Assembly: GCF_000469305.1 (NCBI RefSeq)
Contig: NZ_KI270960.1
Location: 1-42,016 of the forward strand
Direction of reading: 5' to 3'
Length of the DNA: 42,016 bases
Source of the DNA: Faecalitalea cylindroides ATCC 27803
Lineage (GTDB): Bacteria; Bacillota_I; Bacilli_A; Erysipelotrichales; Erysipelotrichaceae
Made by a program: the position numbers and the translations under genes. Shown here in pieces: positions 34,727 to 42,016 of this stretch. The notes beneath the pieces were generated by a model. It was not told the origin of the DNA. It did no database searches and was given only the letters and a program-made list of their open reading frames with translations. Every line of letters starts with the position of its first letter. Within the stretch, counting starts at the first letter, position 1.

Positions 34727-34760
34727 AAAAAAACAGACAAGAGCAATTTTATCTTGTCTG
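34727..34760 (-). terminator. Terminator of the yitT-isomerase-levR operon
   Basis: On the minus strand CAGACAAGA (34760-34752) pairs with TCTTGTCTG (34742-34734) over 9 bp, followed by seven T (34733-34727). It isolates the regulator operon from the downstream PTS operon. Confidence 0.9.
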
Positions 34761-34767
34761 TTGAATC

Positions 34768-37512
34768 TTATTGTTCATTTTGAAATATTTCTGAAATGAA
34801 TTTGCATTCTCCAAAGGTTATCTGAATATGAAATGCGTTTTCTAGTATTGCTTTGTTTTTTATGATGGCATTGAGAAGATCGGATGTGTTTGTTTCTATA
34901 TCATCTGGGGCGCTGTATTCACCAAACATCAATCTTTCAACCATACAGCAGATGTGGATGATCAATTTTATAAGTATGTTGTTATCACAGTTTTTTTGAA
35001 GAACTCTTTCGATTTTTTCAATAAAGTCTAGAATAACGGGAGCAATTTTTTTTGCATCAAGGTATAGCAAATATTTTTGCACAGTCTCTAGAGAGACATC
35101 AATAAATATATCTCTTTTAAAACTATATATTGTTTTTTGATCTTGTAAAAGGTGCTCATCTCCTAATAGACGAATTACTTTGGTTACTCCATCACGCATC
35201 AAAATATCTTCAAGTGAAATAAATGGATATTCTTCAATTTCGGGATCAATATTTCCGATGATGCAGAGGACTTCTTTTCTTTGAGAAGTGTTTTGGATCA
35301 TCTTTCTTATTTTCTTTGGGGAATCATTAGAAAGTGAAATAATGTCAATATTGAAAATATTATTTTTTTCTAAGATATTTTTTAAATACATTTCTAGATA
35401 GCGAGCGGTTCCCTCCCCGGAATGGCAAATTGTATAAATTACTTTTTCAGTATATTGTTTGATATATTTTTTTATATGATGTTCTAGAGCGTGATCTAGT
35501 TTTTTTGTCATGCGAACTACATCGTTTAATACAGCTTCAGCCGTATAATTTAAATAAGATACTTTGCGAACAGATTCTAACAAAATAACAGTATGAATTG
35601 TAGGAACCACAAAAATACGTTGAGAAATATGTTGTTTTAATATATCTTCAATGCTGGTTAAAGATCCCATATCTACAAATAAAATGATATCTCCGTCATC
35701 AGGCTCTTTTTGAATGGTTATGATTAGATCATCCAAAATCTCATCTACATTCTTTGTTAAGGACATATCAAAAGGAATTAAAAATGATCCATTTAATAGA
35801 TTGTTTACGACTCCTGCAATATTAGTGGCTAAGGAATCTCCGTGCGCTAATACAAACATATGAATTTTAGATGTTCGAGGTTCATTGTTTTTAAACGTTT
35901 GAAGGATCGAGGCAATCATATGAACTTGACTATCCGGTATTTGAAAATGAAAACGTGTTTCAATTTCCTTGATCAAATTTCGCCCAACTTCAATCATTTC
36001 CTCGGAGGTGTCATTAGTTACAAAATTAAAACTATTTTTATTATTTTCGTGTATGCTTTTTAAATAAAATGCAAAAGCAGCATTTTGACTTCTCTCCAAT
36101 AGTAAGTTCATATGATACAAGATCCATTCATGGGTAAATGCCATGATATCTTGTATTTCGTCATCTAAAATAAAGGCTGGATGCGTTGAATCTTCCAATG
36201 AAGCAGCTATTTTTTGAACATATTCCTCAAATTGACTTTTTATATCTGTATGTGTAGGTTGAGAAAAATCCACAGGGGATATATTTTCATCATCTTTAAA
36301 GCGACAAGGATAAGGTGGAACATAGTAAGCATCTTTAATTAAGCATTTTGTATAATCTTCTTTAGTTTTGCTGTCAAGACGCTCTATACTGTTTTGCACC
36401 AATTGTGACAGAGAATAATCATGGACATTCAACTGTTCCAAGGTACTCTGTTTTTGTTCAAGATAACTTCTTGCAACGGATAGACGGATATCGTTTTTTA
36501 ATTGTCCAATATTTCCCGGAGGATCATACAATACGAGTGCCATTAAGGCATCTCTATCGATCATGATAGGAATATGTGTGGCAATTGCCTCTAAGTTGTA
36601 TAAGTGTAATACAAGATTTTTCTTTTCTTCAATACTTTTTTCTTCTAGATTTGGAATTCTTATGATCATGGGGATACGACGTAAAAAAGTTGTCAATAAA
36701 TGATTATCTGGATTCTCTGTGGTTGCCATGATCAAAGAAACGTTTGCTCGATGTTCAACTCCGGACTCTCCTAACATTCGATATTTACCGGTATCAATAA
36801 AATAAAATAGCATTTCTTGTCCTTCCGGAGGAAGTCGATGGATTTCATCGAGAAATAAAACACCACCATTGGCATGGGCAATTAGTCCTTCTCTGGTTTG
36901 TTCAGCACCGGTATAAGATCCTTTTAAGCTACCAAAAAGTTGGCTCAGCAATAATTCGCTGTTATTGGCATAATCAGCACAGTTAAAAACAACGAATTTA
37001 GAATCTTCTTGAAATACATGTTCGTTTAAACCGAATTGATACATTGTTTTAGCAAATAAGCTTTTTCCGACTCCGCTGTCTCCTAAAAGTAAGGTGTGCA
37101 TGGTCCCACCAGGATAAAGAATACTTGCTTTTGCTGATATTATGGAGTTTTTTAAACTGCTGTCTGCTCCTATCAGGTTGGAAAATGGATCTTGAGTAGT
37201 TTCAATGATAGAATGATCGCTCATAAGTTTGGATAGAGTAGGACAGACAGTTTTCTTTTGTAGACAAATTCCGGTTAATTCAGAAAAGATTTTCTGGGAA
37301 AAAAACGCAAATTTCTTTTTTCCTGTGATTTTGATGATTTTCCCTTCTTCCCACAACTCGTTAAGGTCTGTACTGGCATTATTTCGAGCAATATGAAGTT
37401 GATCGGCAATTTGATAAGAAGTAATGCCAACATCTTTTTGTTTGAGGTCTTCTAATGTGAATTGTTTGCTATCATCGTCGATGATTTGATAGATCTTTTC
37501 TTTTCGCAACAT
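34768..37512 (-). CDS. LevR/ManR-type sigma-54 activator with PTS regulation domains
   Basis: A 914-aa transcriptional activator that opens sigma-54 promoters and is controlled by PTS phosphorylation. Domains, approximate residues: N-terminal winged HTH 1-70 (GITSYQIADQLHIARNNASTDLNELWEEGKI); AAA+ domain 100-340 with Walker A GDSGVGKS near 142, GSYTGA near 197 (the GAFTGA sigma-54 contact loop) and Walker B GGVLFLDEIHRL near 218; PRD1 about 440-540; EIIA-Man-like domain about 550-690 with LAHGDS (His near 556); PRD2 about 800-910 with IHICCMVERLM (His near 852). This is the order of B. subtilis LevR. An ATG at 37518 directly abuts GGAGG; the ATG at 37512, six bases after it, is the likely start. 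It lies 26 bases after the isomerase gene. Its main target is probably the adjacent PTS operon. Confidence 0.95.
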   Translation of the reverse strand: MLRKEKIYQIIDDDSKQFTLEDLKQKDVGITSYQIADQLHIARNNASTDLNELWEEGKIIKITGKKKFAFFSQKIFSELTGICLQKKTVCPTLSKLMSDHSIIETTQDPFSNLIGADSSLKNSIISAKASILYPGGTMHTLLLGDSGVGKSLFAKTMYQFGLNEHVFQEDSKFVVFNCADYANNSELLLSQLFGSLKGSYTGAEQTREGLIAHANGGVLFLDEIHRLPPEGQEMLFYFIDTGKYRMLGESGVEHRANVSLIMATTENPDNHLLTTFLRRIPMIIRIPNLEEKSIEEKKNLVLHLYNLEAIATHIPIMIDRDALMALVLYDPPGNIGQLKNDIRLSVARSYLEQKQSTLEQLNVHDYSLSQLVQNSIERLDSKTKEDYTKCLIKDAYYVPPYPCRFKDDENISPVDFSQPTHTDIKSQFEEYVQKIAASLEDSTHPAFILDDEIQDIMAFTHEWILYHMNLLLERSQNAAFAFYLKSIHENNKNSFNFVTNDTSEEMIEVGRNLIKEIETRFHFQIPDSQVHMIASILQTFKNNEPRTSKIHMFVLAHGDSLATNIAGVVNNLLNGSFLIPFDMSLTKNVDEILDDLIITIQKEPDDGDIILFVDMGSLTSIEDILKQHISQRIFVVPTIHTVILLESVRKVSYLNYTAEAVLNDVVRMTKKLDHALEHHIKKYIKQYTEKVIYTICHSGEGTARYLEMYLKNILEKNNIFNIDIISLSNDSPKKIRKMIQNTSQRKEVLCIIGNIDPEIEEYPFISLEDILMRDGVTKVIRLLGDEHLLQDQKTIYSFKRDIFIDVSLETVQKYLLYLDAKKIAPVILDFIEKIERVLQKNCDNNILIKLIIHICCMVERLMFGEYSAPDDIETNTSDLLNAIIKNKAILENAFHIQITFGECKFISEIFQNEQ

Positions 37513-37538
37513 ATCCATCCTCCTTACACAATTAATGT

Positions 37539-38435
37539 TTATTCATCAAATTTACTGAGTAGTTTTTTTATGATTTGGTATTCAAAGCGCACACAGTCTT
37601 CACACATGCTTGCATCTAAATGTGAAACCATTCCATTTGTTTCCAAAGAAAAGACGCCATTAAAAGAAATTTCTTTTAATGCCTGTATGAATAAATCCCA
37701 TTCTATTGTTCCCAGTCCACAAATCAAATGTTGGTCCATATGTGTAAAATTATCATTTATATGTAAAACTTTTAGATGTCGTCCTAGAACATGAACCATT
37801 TTAGCTGGTTCTAGACCATTTATATTTGCATGGCCTGTATCTAAACAGGCTACGAAATATTCATCACCTAATTCTTCAATATAAGAAACTATCTCTTCAG
37901 CTGTGCGAAGTGATGTATCAGTAGCTGTATGAGTGTTCGGATTGAAGGCAAACATATTTTCGATAGCAATTTGTACGTTATATTTTTTTGCATAAGGTAT
38001 AAATTTTCGGAACATTTGAATATTGTATTTTCTTAGATCTTGATGTTCTTGTTTAGTTTTATAATGATAAAATTTTCTTGGATGCATGACAATATAATGG
38101 CAGTCTAAGATTTGAGCGACTTCAAAACTACGTAGAGTCATTTTACTTAAGAAATTTTCTTCTTCGATTTCTTGTTCATTCATTTCTTTGTCGATTCTAT
38201 GATGGAATAAAGGGGCATGAAGTTGATTAATGATTATATGGTTTTCATCAGCAATTTTTTTAATTTTCTTTGCGTGATCTAAATATCCGTCTTGAGCATA
38301 AACAGAATCCGGATAAGCATACATGTCATAACTATAGTCAAGTGCATCAAAACCTATCTCAGCATATTTTCGAATAGCTTGTGATTCGTCTGGATATAAA
38401 TAACTTAATTCTTCTGTTGTAATTCCTGTTTTCAT
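37539..38435 (-). CDS. Sugar phosphate isomerase/epimerase, TIM-barrel
   Basis: A 298-aa protein of the xylose-isomerase-like TIM-barrel family (AP endonuclease 2 fold). Metal-binding positions are visible: IAIENMF near residue 157 (Glu), CLDTGHANINGL near 196 (Asp, His), VLHINDN near 223 (His, Asp) and the final Glu in GVFSLETNG near 264. Members isomerise or epimerise keto-sugars, inosose or hydroxypyruvate, and the substrate is unresolved. The ATG shares one base with the stop of the yitT-like gene, with GGGAGG upstream, so the two are translationally coupled. Its place in the operon of a sugar-PTS activator suggests it acts on the imported sugar phosphate (inference). Confidence 0.85.
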   Translation of the reverse strand: MKTGITTEELSYLYPDESQAIRKYAEIGFDALDYSYDMYAYPDSVYAQDGYLDHAKKIKKIADENHIIINQLHAPLFHHRIDKEMNEQEIEEENFLSKMTLRSFEVAQILDCHYIVMHPRKFYHYKTKQEHQDLRKYNIQMFRKFIPYAKKYNVQIAIENMFAFNPNTHTATDTSLRTAEEIVSYIEELGDEYFVACLDTGHANINGLEPAKMVHVLGRHLKVLHINDNFTHMDQHLICGLGTIEWDLFIQALKEISFNGVFSLETNGMVSHLDASMCEDCVRFEYQIIKKLLSKFDE

Positions 38436-39055
38436 TAGAGTACCTCCCGAAACTTTCTCATAAAACGATGTAAATTTTCTGCAAAATTTGTTTGTTCCAA
38501 TAATAGATGAATGACGGCTGTTTGAATATATGTGAACAGAATTCCGAATAACACTGAGTAAATCCCATAAGAAAATAATCCAAATAAAATAACTATAAAG
38601 TTAATATAACGCATTACTTTTGAAATTTGAATGTTTTTATTTTTATGATGCAGTATCAAAGCAATAACATCGAATCCAACTGTTGAAGAACGTGCAGACA
38701 GACATAAATAATATCCAATGCCAACTAGTATACTTGCTAAAAGGACATCAATCAGTATTGGAAACTGTATATATCCGATATCCAAACTGCTGAATATTGA
38801 AAAAAATACCATGTAACAAACACTGCTTAGAATGGATTTTGCTAAGTAGTCTTTTCCTAAAAAAATCAGACATAAAATCAATAAAAGAATAGTTATACAA
38901 TTTGTAAAAAAAGAAATCCCGATTCCGGTAAAAGACGATAAAATCATGGAAAACGAAGTGATTCCGCCATTGACGATTCCGTTAGGAACGGTAATAAAAG
39001 CATATGCACCGGTAATAAAAATGTTACCTAAAATAATCTTGAAAATTGAATTCAT
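38435..39055 (-). CDS. YitT-like membrane protein
   Basis: A 206-aa integral membrane protein of the YitT/YczE (DUF161) type with about five to six hydrophobic helices. The conserved early segment ITVPNGIVNGGITSFSMILSSFTGI lies near residues 19-43, and the mid segment YYLCLSARSSTVGFDVIALILHHK near 115-138. It ends soon after the last helix, so the cytoplasmic DUF2179 domain of full-length YitT (about 280 aa) is absent. The ATG at 39055 follows GAGGAGG by 6 bases and is preferred to one 15 bases upstream. It is the first gene of the operon driven by the -24/-12 element at 39081-39097. A role in transport for the same pathway is plausible but unproven. Confidence 0.8.
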   Translation of the reverse strand: MNSIFKIILGNIFITGAYAFITVPNGIVNGGITSFSMILSSFTGIGISFFTNCITILLLILCLIFLGKDYLAKSILSSVCYMVFFSIFSSLDIGYIQFPILIDVLLASILVGIGYYLCLSARSSTVGFDVIALILHHKNKNIQISKVMRYINFIVILFGLFSYGIYSVLFGILFTYIQTAVIHLLLEQTNFAENLHRFMRKFREVL

Positions 39056-39080
39056 AAAATACCTCCTCACTTATTACATA

Positions 39081-39097
39081 CGCAAGAAACATGCCAA
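39081..39097 (-). promoter_or_regulatory. Sigma-54 (-24/-12) promoter of the yitT-isomerase-levR operon
   Basis: On the minus strand TTGGCATGTTTCTTGCG: TTGGCA and TTGC with the correct spacing, one mismatch in the -24 block compared with the PTS promoter. It ends 25 bases before the yitT-like ATG, and rpoN starts 42 bases away on the other strand. Confidence 0.8.
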
Positions 39098-39138
39098 TTT
39101 TGATGGAAATATTTTATTTTGAAGTATAAAATGAGGTT

Positions 39139-40383
39139 ATGAAACATAAAATAGATTCTCGTCAAATATTAAAACAAAGGCAAAACTTATCTTATCATCA
39201 GCGATATGAACTAGATATTTTAGAAATATCCAATATGGAATTGCAAGAAGCGATACAAAATGAATTGGAATCAAATCCTTGTTTAGAACAAGATATGAGT
39301 TATGAAACGGGACATATCCAAAAAGAAGAAACAAACTTTGAATTATTGTTAAATTATGTTGTTAAAGAGAAAACATTGAGTGAAGAACTATATGATCAAA
39401 TTCGATGGTGCAATTATTCGATTCATACAGATTTAGCATATTTCATTGCGGATATGCTTGATTCGAATGGATATTTAACCTACAAAAACGAAGAATTGTT
39501 AAAGTATTTTCCACAATATGATGAATCAGATGTTGAAGAGACGATAAAAGTTTTGCAGATGATGGAGCCAAGAGGCATTGCTGCAAGAAGTTTATCTGAA
39601 TGTCTTCTTATTCAGCTTTCTTCAAAAGAAGGATATGTTGTTGATATTGCTAGACATATCGTGCGTGATCATTTAGAAGAGGTAGCTTCTAATCATGTAT
39701 CATTTTTGGCAAAACAAATGAAAACTTCTTTGACCACTATCCAAGATGCGATTAACTTGATAAAAAGTTTGGATCCTAAGCCGGGAGCCAGATTTTCAAA
39801 TACAGCCTCATATTTAAAGCCTGATTTATATTGTTATATAGAAAACGGAGAAATTCATTTGGAGTTGATGAATGAGACGTATGGATTATATTTGTCAGAT
39901 TTTCCTAAAATGGATCGTAAAGAATACAGGATATGGAATCGTAATGCGTTAAATCTTATTTCGGCTATAAAAAAAAGAAATCAAACACTTCTTAAAGTTG
40001 GATATGCAGTGTGTCGATTTCAACAGAACTATTTTATACATTCTACCGGTTTAAAACCTTGTACTATGAAACAAATAGCAGATATTTCCAAAATACATGA
40101 ATCAACGGTTAGTCGTTGTATTGCAGGGAAATCATTGATATTTAATGATCAGGTCATTCCGCTTAAATATTTTTTTCCTAAAGGCCTTGCTCTTGACAGT
40201 GTCTTAGAAATACAGGATGTTATTCGAACGTTGATAAAACAAGAAGATCCTTGTCATCCTTTAAGTGATGAAAGTATTTCTGTAAAGCTGGGAGAACTTG
40301 ATTACCAGGTTTCCAGAAGAACTGTAGCAAAATATCGTGAAAATATGAAAATTGCTTCTTCAGCACGACGAAAGAAAAAATAA
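39139..40383 (+). CDS. rpoN: RNA polymerase sigma-54 factor
   Basis: A 414-aa sigma-54 that directs RNA polymerase to -24/-12 promoters and needs an AAA+ activator. Region I is short: residues 8-50 (RQNLSYHQRYELDILEISNMELQEAIQNELESNPCLEQD). The core-binding region spans about 70-250 (RGIAARSLSECLLIQL, IKSLDPKPGARF). The HTH is at about 313-335 (MKQIADISKIHESTVSRCIAGK), and the RpoN box SRRTVAKYRE at 392-401. Shorter than Gram-negative RpoN (about 480), as usual for Bacillota. GAGG is only 2 bases before the ATG, and TATAAA (39125-39130) lies 8 bases upstream, so the leader is very short or absent. Its only visible clients here are the two neighbouring -24/-12 promoters. Confidence 0.96.
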   Translation: MKHKIDSRQILKQRQNLSYHQRYELDILEISNMELQEAIQNELESNPCLEQDMSYETGHIQKEETNFELLLNYVVKEKTLSEELYDQIRWCNYSIHTDLAYFIADMLDSNGYLTYKNEELLKYFPQYDESDVEETIKVLQMMEPRGIAARSLSECLLIQLSSKEGYVVDIARHIVRDHLEEVASNHVSFLAKQMKTSLTTIQDAINLIKSLDPKPGARFSNTASYLKPDLYCYIENGEIHLELMNETYGLYLSDFPKMDRKEYRIWNRNALNLISAIKKRNQTLLKVGYAVCRFQQNYFIHSTGLKPCTMKQIADISKIHESTVSRCIAGKSLIFNDQVIPLKYFFPKGLALDSVLEIQDVIRTLIKQEDPCHPLSDESISVKLGELDYQVSRRTVAKYRENMKIASSARRKKK

Positions 40384-40467
40384 ATTGATATGTTGATTTT
40401 ATGGCCTTACATAATAATTTTTAGCTGAAAACTTAAATGAGCAAAACATTCTTTCTTAAATTAAGTA

Positions 40468-40476
40468 TGATATAAT
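40468..40476 (+). promoter_or_regulatory. Extended -10 promoter of uvrA
   Basis: TGA followed by a perfect TATAAT (40471-40476). The -35 (TTCTTT near 40449) is weak. No SOS (LexA) box was recognised in the 116-base gap after rpoN. Confidence 0.5.
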
Positions 40477-40499
40477 ATCATGGGTTTGAAGGAGGCTTT

Positions 40500-42016
40500 A
40501 TGGAAGAAAAATATATAACTATAAAAGGAGCTCGCGAAAATAACCTTAAAAATATTGATTTACAGATACCAAAAGATAAATTGGTCATTATGACCGGAGT
40601 TTCCGGAAGTGGAAAAACTTCTTTAGCTTTTGATACGATATATGCTGAAGGACAGCGCCGATATATGGAATCATTGTCAGCCTATGCAAGACAGTTTTTA
40701 GGAAACAGTGAAAAACCAGATGTGGATCAGATGGATGGATTATCACCGGCAATAGCAATTGATCAGAAGACAACATCGAACAATCCTCGTTCAACAGTTG
40801 GAACTGTTACGGAAATTTATGATTATTTGCGTTTGATGTATGCAAGGATCGGAGTACCATATTGCCCACATCACCATGAGCCAATCACGGGATCTACGAT
40901 CAAAGAAATGATTGATAAGATCATGGAACTTCCTGAAGGAACACGATGCACGATCTTAAGCCCGGTGATTTCAGGTAAAAAGGGAACACATAAAGATTTG
41001 ATTGAAAAATTGATCAAAGAAGGATATGTGCGTATTCGTTTGGATGGTGAAATTGTTTATCTTGAAGAAGTGAACCAATTAGAAAAGAACAAAAAACATT
41101 CCATTGATGTCGTAGTGGATAGGATCGTAAAAGGGGATAATCGCTCTCGTTTTCATGATTCTTTAGAAACTGCCTTGAAATTAAGTGATGGATTGGCAAT
41201 CTTGTTGACAAAAGAAGAGGAAATCCTTTTTTCCAGCAATTATGCCTGCAAGATCTGTGGATTTTCTGTACCTAAATTAGAACCAAAACTGTTTTCATTT
41301 AATGCTCCTTTTGGTTCTTGCCCTGAATGTAAAGGATTAGGATTTACGCAGAAAGTAGATTTAGATCTATTGATTCCAGACTGGAATAAATCTATCAGTC
41401 AGGGAGGAATTCATTTTTATAAGAATATCGTTAATACGGAAAATCTAGAATGGCAAAGAATTCATTCTTTGATCAAGTATTATGATATTGATATGGATAT
41501 GCCTATGAAAGACATTCCAAAGAAGAAGTTAAATTATCTTCTATATGGATCCGATGTACCAATTGCCTATAAACTTGAATCAAGAAGTGGAAATACTTCC
41601 ACAAAGCTTGAATATATTGAAGGGGTTTGTACATTGATCGAAAGACGTTATATGGAGACAACGTCTTCTATGTCTAGAGAATGGTATGGGTCTTTTTTAG
41701 CGGATTCACCATGTCCAGTATGTCATGGAGCCAGATTAAATGAACAGGCATTAAGCGTACAGGTGGCTGGTAAAAATATTTATGAATGGACGTGCATGAG
41801 TGTTAAAGAGGCACTTGAATTCATGGATAATTTGCAGTTAACACCAACACAGGCCAAAATAGCTGATTTAGTAACCAAAGAAATTCGCAATCGTCTTTCT
41901 TTCTTAAACCATGTAGGGTTAGGATATCTAACTTTAGATCGTTTGGCTTCTACACTCTCAGGAGGAGAAGCACAGCGTATTCGTTTAGCCACACAGATTG
42001 GTTCGCGTTTAACGGG
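40500..42016 (+). CDS. uvrA: Excinuclease ABC subunit A, 5' part (cut by window end)
   Basis: The first 505 codons of UvrA, the damage-recognition ATPase of nucleotide excision repair; the gene continues past the right edge. Visible: the first Walker [29 protein letters not shown] (residues 31-58), the UvrB-interaction region, the first zinc module CKICG ... CPECKG (about residues 250-280), the insertion domain with [14 protein letters not shown] near 405, and the ABC signature [18 protein letters not shown] near 485. GAAGGAGG precedes the ATG by 5 bases. The full protein would be about 940 aa. Confidence 0.97.
   Translation, partial: MEEKYITIKGARENNLKNIDLQIPKDKLVIMTGVSGSGKTSLAFDTIYAEGQRRYMESLSAYARQFLGNSEKPDVDQMDGLSPAIAIDQKTTSNNPRSTVGTVTEIYDYLRLMYARIGVPYCPHHHEPITGSTIKEMIDKIMELPEGTRCTILSPVISGKKGTHKDLIEKLIKEGYVRIRLDGEIVYLEEVNQLEKNKKHSIDVVVDRIVKGDNRSRFHDSLETALKLSDGLAILLTKEEEILFSSNYACKICGFSVPKLEPKLFSFNAPFGSCPECKGLGFTQKVDLDLLIPDWNKSISQGGIHFYKNIVNTENLEWQRIHSLIKYYDIDMDMPMKDIPKKKLNYLLYGSDVPIAYKLESRSGNTSTKLEYIEGVCTLIERRYMETTSSMSREWYGSFLADSPCPVCHGARLNEQALSVQVAGKNIYEWTCMSVKEALEFMDNLQLTPTQAKIADLVTKEIRNRLSFLNHVGLGYLTLDRLASTLSGGEAQRIRLATQIGSRLT

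Noticed and set aside
37462-37794. Plus-strand 110-codon ORF over the isomerase and levR start
   Set aside because: It is antisense to two well-supported genes with clear families and ribosome sites, and has no recognisable domain.

Overview
The window is about 42 kb of AT-rich chromosome from a low-GC Gram-positive bacterium. Gene content fits an Erysipelotrichia-like Bacillota of the gut or mouth: hrcA-grpE-dnaK-dnaJ order with CIRCE-like operators, split transketolase, a mannose-class PTS with a LevR-type activator and sigma-54, a giant Spy0128/FctA-type surface protein, strong AGGAGG ribosome sites, and TAA, TAG and TGA all used as stops. The genus assignment is inference. No rRNA, tRNA, CRISPR array or intact insertion sequence was seen.

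Layout. 1-1522: possible gene end at the left edge, then DUF5662 and EcsC-family genes on the minus strand. 1616-11727: promoter, leader, and a very large surface protein (VWA head, 14 Spy0128-like repeats, two DUF11-like and two DUF5979-like modules). Its signal peptide is separated from the body by one in-frame TAA, so as written it is silenced or needs readthrough. 11884-17208: orphan glycogen branching enzyme, Gfo/Idh/MocA oxidoreductase, and a DeoR regulator divergent from an hxlA-hxlB-cupin operon with a cluster of TTGG(T/A)AA-type sites between them. 17270-18531: three small minus-strand genes (DUF1648, DUF1697, small membrane protein). 18620-21009: split transketolase plus an RsmC-like methyltransferase. 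21161-25917: AEC transporter, CDF cation transporter, second DeoR regulator, a 93-aa unknown, a PgeF-like laccase-domain protein and a HAD hydrolase. 25972-30698: heat-shock operon. 30719-32016: two paralogous membrane-anchored proteins tail to tail.

32041-40383 is a compact sigma-54 module. A four-gene mannose-class PTS operon starts at a near-consensus -24/-12 promoter (34641-34657) with three helically phased TAAGACA repeats upstream. A second minus-strand operon, yitT-like gene / TIM-barrel isomerase / LevR-type activator, has its own -24/-12 promoter (39081-39097). Sigma-54 itself (rpoN) is encoded divergently next to it. uvrA begins at 40500 and runs off the right edge.

A cross-cutting pattern is genes with no Shine-Dalgarno sequence and a -10 hexamer 6-7 bases before the ATG (EcsC, CDF, HAD; possibly DUF5662 and rpoN), which predicts leaderless mRNAs. 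The strongest leads are the nonsense codon in the adhesin signal peptide, the self-contained sigma-54 circuit, the operator cluster at hxlAB, and the leaderless class.
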